This document shows positions 60,401-64,000 of a DNA stretch of 64,000 nucleotides, in pieces. The number at the start of each line of letters is the position of its first letter. The first letter of the stretch is position 1. Location: the NCBI RefSeq assembly GCF_945859705.1, contig NC_079136.1:94301120-94365119 (forward strand), read 5' to 3'. Made by a program: the position numbers and the translations under genes. The notes below the pieces were generated by a model. It saw only the letters and a program-made list of their open reading frames with translations, was not told where the DNA came from and did not search any database. The stretch is from Episyrphus balteatus. Its lineage: Eukaryota; Arthropoda; Insecta; Diptera; Syrphidae.

Positions 60401-61196
60401 TGGAACCGTTCTTCACCTTTTGAACAATTGCGTAAAGGTTTCAACAATAACAAAAGACCAGCAGTGGCTACTTTCACCTCACCACCAGCCAAGAAACCCA
60501 ATATTGAAGATGTCAAAGAATTCTCGGAACAACAGAGAATGAGAAAACAGATCGCTGCTGAATTTGGTGACGATGCTGAGTTTGATAGCATTATGGATGA
60601 TGAGTTCCATCATGATGATGACGATGAAGAACCTACAAATGTAAATCCAACTCCTTCATCGTCGTCAGTAAGTATTAAGCAACAACAGCAACAGCAACAA
60701 CAACAACAGCAACAAAATCAACATTCATCTATTATCATTAAACAATCACCAAATGAAAAGCCAACAATTGTAGTAAAAGACAGCTCCAATTCGAAGATGG
60801 ATCATGCTAAAATCATAAGTGAAGTTCTTCGTCAGTATCCACATTTGGTAAAGAGCAACAAGAATATTAAATTGAAGATAATGCCAAATGTTGGTGGGCA
60901 ATCGCAGAAAATAATTGTTAAGAAAGAAACCATTGATAATATGTCAGCTGAAATGGAAAAAAGTAATGAGCCAGAAAAAATACAACCCAAACAGCAACAA
61001 AAGCAACAGTCGATTATAAAGAAAACTTTAAAATCATATTCAACGGCATCACCTGTTAAAAATGTTGAGGCCCCAGCAACTTCTTTGAAGAATTTAACCG
61101 AGGTCAGAGCTGGAACAGCTGCAGCACCACCCAAGAGAAGAATTGATAGCAAAACAATGCATGCGCTTATAGCTCAGGGGGCTGAAAATACAACAG
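54461..61196 (+). CDS. Cp190: Cp190 BTB/zinc-finger insulator protein, 5' part (runs off the window)
   Basis: Coding exons 54461-54868 and 60053-61196, joined in phase 0 across a 5.2-kb intron. A phase-1 donor (cag-gtagat) at 61197 leads to exons beyond 64000. The first 136 residues contain the BTB/POZ domain (DNWGVFFLQKLQ, DFCDLTLQF, HRLVLSACT, VNFMYTGTLEFE), used for dimerisation and for binding insulator partners. The next 381 residues are disordered, with an acidic Asp-rich segment (about 310-335), twelve consecutive Gln, and the conserved block MHALIAQGAENTT just before the expected C2H2 zinc fingers, which I do not see in the window. In Drosophila Cp190 joins CTCF, Su(Hw) and BEAF-32 at insulators and also localises to centrosomes. 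Start chosen at MGEIKSVKVDNW, the family start. The frame further upstream opens with a non-ATG codon and lies in the 5' UTR. Confidence 0.93.
55040..55490 (+). mobile_element. Degraded RNase H fragment of a non-LTR retrotransposon
   Basis: In Cp190 intron 1, one broken frame reads FYTDGSKTNE, MFQAEVQAIKEAL, IFSDSQAAFKSL, then WVLGHRDIPGNCRANELAKQGT. These are the successive D-E-D-H blocks of the RNase H domain found after the RT in I/LOA/R1-type elements. In-frame stops show that it is dead. Confidence 0.82.
55527..55769 (-). mobile_element. MULE-like MITE, copy 4 (diverged)
   Basis: Same family ends (catggtataagaag and ttataccatg), 243 bp. The flanking atacttgcc (55514-55522) and atacttgct (55770-55778) are a near-exact 9-bp duplication. 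An extra catg lies between the left duplication and the element. It sits in Cp190 intron 1. Confidence 0.82.
56390..58272. mobile_element. Long palindromic foldback in Cp190 intron 1, about 0.92-kb arms
   Basis: The left arm (about 56390-57330) and right arm (57341-58272) are near-identical inverted copies around a 10-bp centre (tggtataagg). Both arms contain the same short open frames (56514-56714 on + and 57958-58158 on -), a by-product of the inversion. The inner strings acagggtgtgcaatagagaatgg and its complement lie inside the arms. No transposase was recognised. Confidence 0.9.
58277..58397. mobile_element. MITE, CGATTCCCG family, copy 2
   Basis: ttccatacgtatcgg...ctacgattcccgaaaaaccaatcac, then ttccattacgaacggattccgtgattg, match the element at 12116. 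It abuts the right end of the long palindrome. Confidence 0.62.
58575..58832 (+). mobile_element. Degraded reverse-transcriptase fragment
   Basis: FDRVWHQAFLSK, then after a frameshift MRAFGVDESS, and further on IIAGVPSDVN, resemble the conserved RT run AFD-VWH-GLL-KL...AGVPQGS of non-LTR elements. Stops and shifts are present. The class is uncertain. Confidence 0.5.
58833..60052. other. Remaining part of Cp190 intron 1
   Basis: No gene or clear repeat. It ends in a T-rich acceptor (tttttttttttttcaataag) at 60052. Confidence 0.45.
60680..60715 (+). repeat. CAA/CAG microsatellite coding 12 Gln in Cp190
   Basis: Twelve consecutive glutamine codons, in frame, in the disordered region after the acidic segment. 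Confidence 0.85.
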
Positions 61197-62024
61197 GTAG
61201 ATACAAATTTAAGTTTATATTATAGATAATAGATTGCTTAACATTGTTGGTAGTTATGATGTATAATGATCACTAAAATACACCATACATTTTATTTAAA
61301 CAATTTAATAACAATAACAAACACAAAAAAAAAAACAAATTTGTGTTTGCAGTTGTTTGGTGATTAGGGATTTTTAACCTTTTTAATATGTAGTTCATAT
61401 TAGATTTTCGACAAAATATTTATGCAAAATGAACCGAAGTTACACAAAATATAAGAGTCTACAGTGTTACTAGCCATGAAATTATTTATTATTAGATCAA
61501 CCCAGATGAAACGTTAAAATATTGTATTTGAAATTCTTGGTGAGTTAAAAATAATCAGGATTTTTTTTTTTTATGATTCGAATTCTATAGCGACAATTTG
61601 TGTAAAATCAAAAGAAATCAAACAATCATTTCATAATGCCACATAGAAAGTTCCATACTAGGATTTTGATAAAGTAATGCTAGAAGTAAATATTTTCAAT
61701 TATTCTGCCAAAGTTTTATTTTTACTTTTGTAAGTTTACCTGGTCTTTTTTTGTGGTTATACCTTAAATGTTGCAATTTTTCATAAACGCTGTGTGAAAA
61801 AACCCCTTTTTATTCCAAGATTGTTTTTTTTTTTTTTTAATTTCTATTAAAACAAATACTTTCAATATAATCATTTCTCAATATTGAAATTTCCTAGAAA
61901 ATGGCTATAAAGATTTCAATAAAATTTCTAAGCTATTCTAAGCTATGCATTATAACAAAACTTTGTTTTTAATTTTTCTCAAACAATTCGGATTGCGGAT
62001 ATAGTGGCTGTTTTTTTAGCAAAA

Positions 62025-62130
62025 CAAATCACAGAAAACGTTGGTAATGGAAAATTTCATACAAATTGCCAATTTGTGATTTTTTTTTTCGTAGTTTGTA
62101 GTAAATATTAAGATACGAATAAGGCCGAAT
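62025..62130. repeat. CGATTCCCG-family MITE, copy 3 (diverged)
   Basis: aaatcacagaaaacgttggtaatggaaaatttcatacaaatt, then gtgattttttttttcg and agatacgaata, share the order of blocks in the element at 12116 but have lost the exact ends. Confidence 0.5.
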
Positions 62131-62684
62131 GGCTTCATAATCTAGGCCACAAACTTCCACTGCTAATTATTGACGTTTAAAAAGGAACTAGTATCCCTTC
62201 TAAAATACAAAATGTGGTAGTTCATGACTTAAAGCCAAAACTATACCAAAAAATACTTTAGTAACAAATTATTTATACACTTAGGAGCAAAAAAATGGAA
62301 TCAATATTTGCGTTCTCTAAAAACGATAATTGGTCGTGAAGTAATCGACATACATAAATGTTAATGGTAGCATTGAAGAGCTTGAAACAAAAGCTTTAAG
62401 TCAATGCTAAGAACTCAAAAATCCGTTCGTTGGTTCTATCCATCCAACATAAATGAAGTATGTAAGGAAAAAAAAAACTGAAATTAAAACACAAATTATC
62501 TGGAAAATTTAACATTTAAAAAAAATTACACTGAAGCTCATCTGAATAGGTTCACATTTTAGCTCATTTTACATTTGGCCTGTCTTGGTATTTAATGCAA
62601 TGGCACATCTTTTTTATGTATGTAACGAGAGAACATCTTTATGCGCTTAGTTTAGGAGAAAAAAAAATTGTCTTGGGCCTACCG

Positions 62685-64000
62685 TTCTTTTCACACGGTA
62701 GCTAGACCAAATCTAGTCATAAAATCAAGCATATTTTTTGGCTCATCTGAATAGGTTCAAAAGCAAAAATGTTAATAAATGATGAGTTGCATGGGTCTGT
62801 TGGACTCAAAATTGTGTCTGTCAATAAATGTGATTGTGTATAACCTGTAAGGATGAAAACGGGTCGTGAAAAATCTTTAGGCGCGGAAAAAATGTGGAAA
62901 ATAAAAGAAGCCTTTGAATTAGACCGAAACCAACGATGCATTGGGACAAAAACAAACACAAGTTAAAATTTAGTAAGCAGTTATTTGAGCAATATCCAAG
63001 GGTATAGAAACAACATTAAAAGTCGATGTAACTCAGTCACAACATGGGCCGATAGATGTGCAATGATCAGAATAGCATGACTTCGAGCTAAAAATTAAGC
63101 TGAAAACGGGTATAAAATGCAGTTTAACGGCAAAAAGGGTTGTCAGAAGTGGTAAACATTTTAGGAGAACAAAACTTCGCAAAAATTATCACTTTACAAA
63201 CCACGAACAGAAACTCACCTCCAATAAAAAAAAAAAATTATCGTGAAAGTCGAATTTGCAACCGGTGATTTTTCAAAGGAAAAAAAATGAATTAAGTGGG
63301 CCCTGAGGGCTAAATTCCTATTTTTATGAGCTTCGTAGAGTGAAGCATTATTTTAAGGTGTCTACATAACTTTGAAGGCAATGTCATTAAGTGCAAAGCT
63401 ATTTCCTCATACAAAACTTTTGATCTGCAATTTCAAACAGAGTTTTTTTTTTACTATTGGAGGTGAGTTTCTGTTCGTGGTTTGTAAAGTGATAATTTTT
63501 GCGAAGTTTTGTTCTCCTCAAATGTTTACCACTTCTGACAACCCGTTTTGCCGTCGTTAAACTGCATTTTATACCGGTTTTCAGCTTAATTTTTAGCTCG
63601 AAGTCATGCTATTCTGATCATTGCACATCTATCGGCCCATGTTGTGACTGAGTTACATCGACTTTTAATGTTGTTTCTATACCCTTGGATATTGCGCAAA
63701 TAACTGCTTTACTAAATTTTAACTTGTGTTTGTTTTTGTCCCAATGCATCGTTGGTTTCGGTCTAATTCAAAGGCTTATTTTATTTTCCACATTTTTTCC
63801 GCGCCTAAAGATTTTTCACGACCCGTTTTCATCCTTACAGGTTATACACAATCAGATTAATTGACAGACACAATTTTGAGTCCAACAGACCCATGCAACT
63901 CATCATTTCTTAACATTTTTGCTTTTGAACCTATTCAGATGAGCCAAAAAATATGCTTGATTTTATGACTAGATTTAATCTAGCTACCGTGTGAGAAGAA
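62685..64000. mobile_element. Long foldback in Cp190 intron 2, cut by the window edge
   Basis: The left arm 62685-63225 (ttcttttcacacggtagctag...aactcacctccaata) is inverted at 63455-64000. A 229-bp spacer lies between. The right arm reaches the last base, so the element may extend further on both sides of the pairing. Confidence 0.88.

Larger units (their letters stand above)
61197..64000 (+). other. Cp190 intron 2 (incomplete)
   Basis: It starts at the gtagat donor. 61197-62024 is AT-rich with nothing recognised. It carries a weak CGATTCCCG-family copy near 62025-62130 and the long palindrome at 62685-64000. No zinc-finger exon is visible before the window ends. Confidence 0.6.

Noticed and set aside
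1..64000. CRISPR array or bacterial contamination
   Set aside because: Spliced fly genes occur throughout. The repeats are inverted or tandem without regular spacers.

Overview
This window looks like a piece of an insect nuclear chromosome, most likely a higher fly (Diptera). It is AT-rich, the genes have short exons with GT-AG introns, and two genes are recognisable fly chromatin proteins: ear (ENL/AF9) and Cp190. From memory, both map to the same polytene region (88E) in Drosophila melanogaster, so gene order may be partly conserved. I cannot name the species.

Layout. 1-7.8 kb is gene-free and full of short inverted-repeat elements. ear lies on the + strand (7865-10544, two exons). 10.5-20.4 kb is AT-rich and holds a satellite-like tandem array with a foldback element nested in it. 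A five-exon gene on the - strand (32860 down to 20438) encodes a DGCR2/IDD-like single-pass membrane protein: signal peptide, ten-cysteine VWC domain, transmembrane helix, PPxY motif and polyQ tail. It has an in-frame TGA exactly between the ectodomain and the membrane helix. Next, also on the - strand, come two copies of a phospholipid phosphatase (PLPP4/5 type) catalytic cassette (36116-35324 and 38811-37827), with one recognisable N-terminal exon set upstream (44873-44183). 45-54 kb is packed with nested transposon relics and a broken Ciao1 copy. Cp190 (+) starts at 54461 and runs off the right edge. Its first intron (5.2 kb) and second intron each carry a long palindrome.

The strongest theme apart from the genes is the number of inverted-repeat (MITE/foldback) elements, from about 90 bp to 2.5 kb. 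Several can be classed by target-site duplications read directly from the sequence: a MULE-like 236-bp family with exact 9-bp duplications (three copies), a PIF/Harbinger-like family with TAA/TTA duplications (three copies), a hAT-like element with an 8-bp duplication, and a mariner-like element with TA. Several insertions are nested, and in two foldbacks the opposite arm preserves the empty site. Degraded non-LTR retrotransposon pieces (Jockey-like RT, RNase H, C-terminal tail) are also present. No CRISPR arrays, rRNA genes, convincing tRNA genes or bacterial features were seen. All exon boundaries are read by eye from splice signals and frame continuity, with no transcript or homology search.
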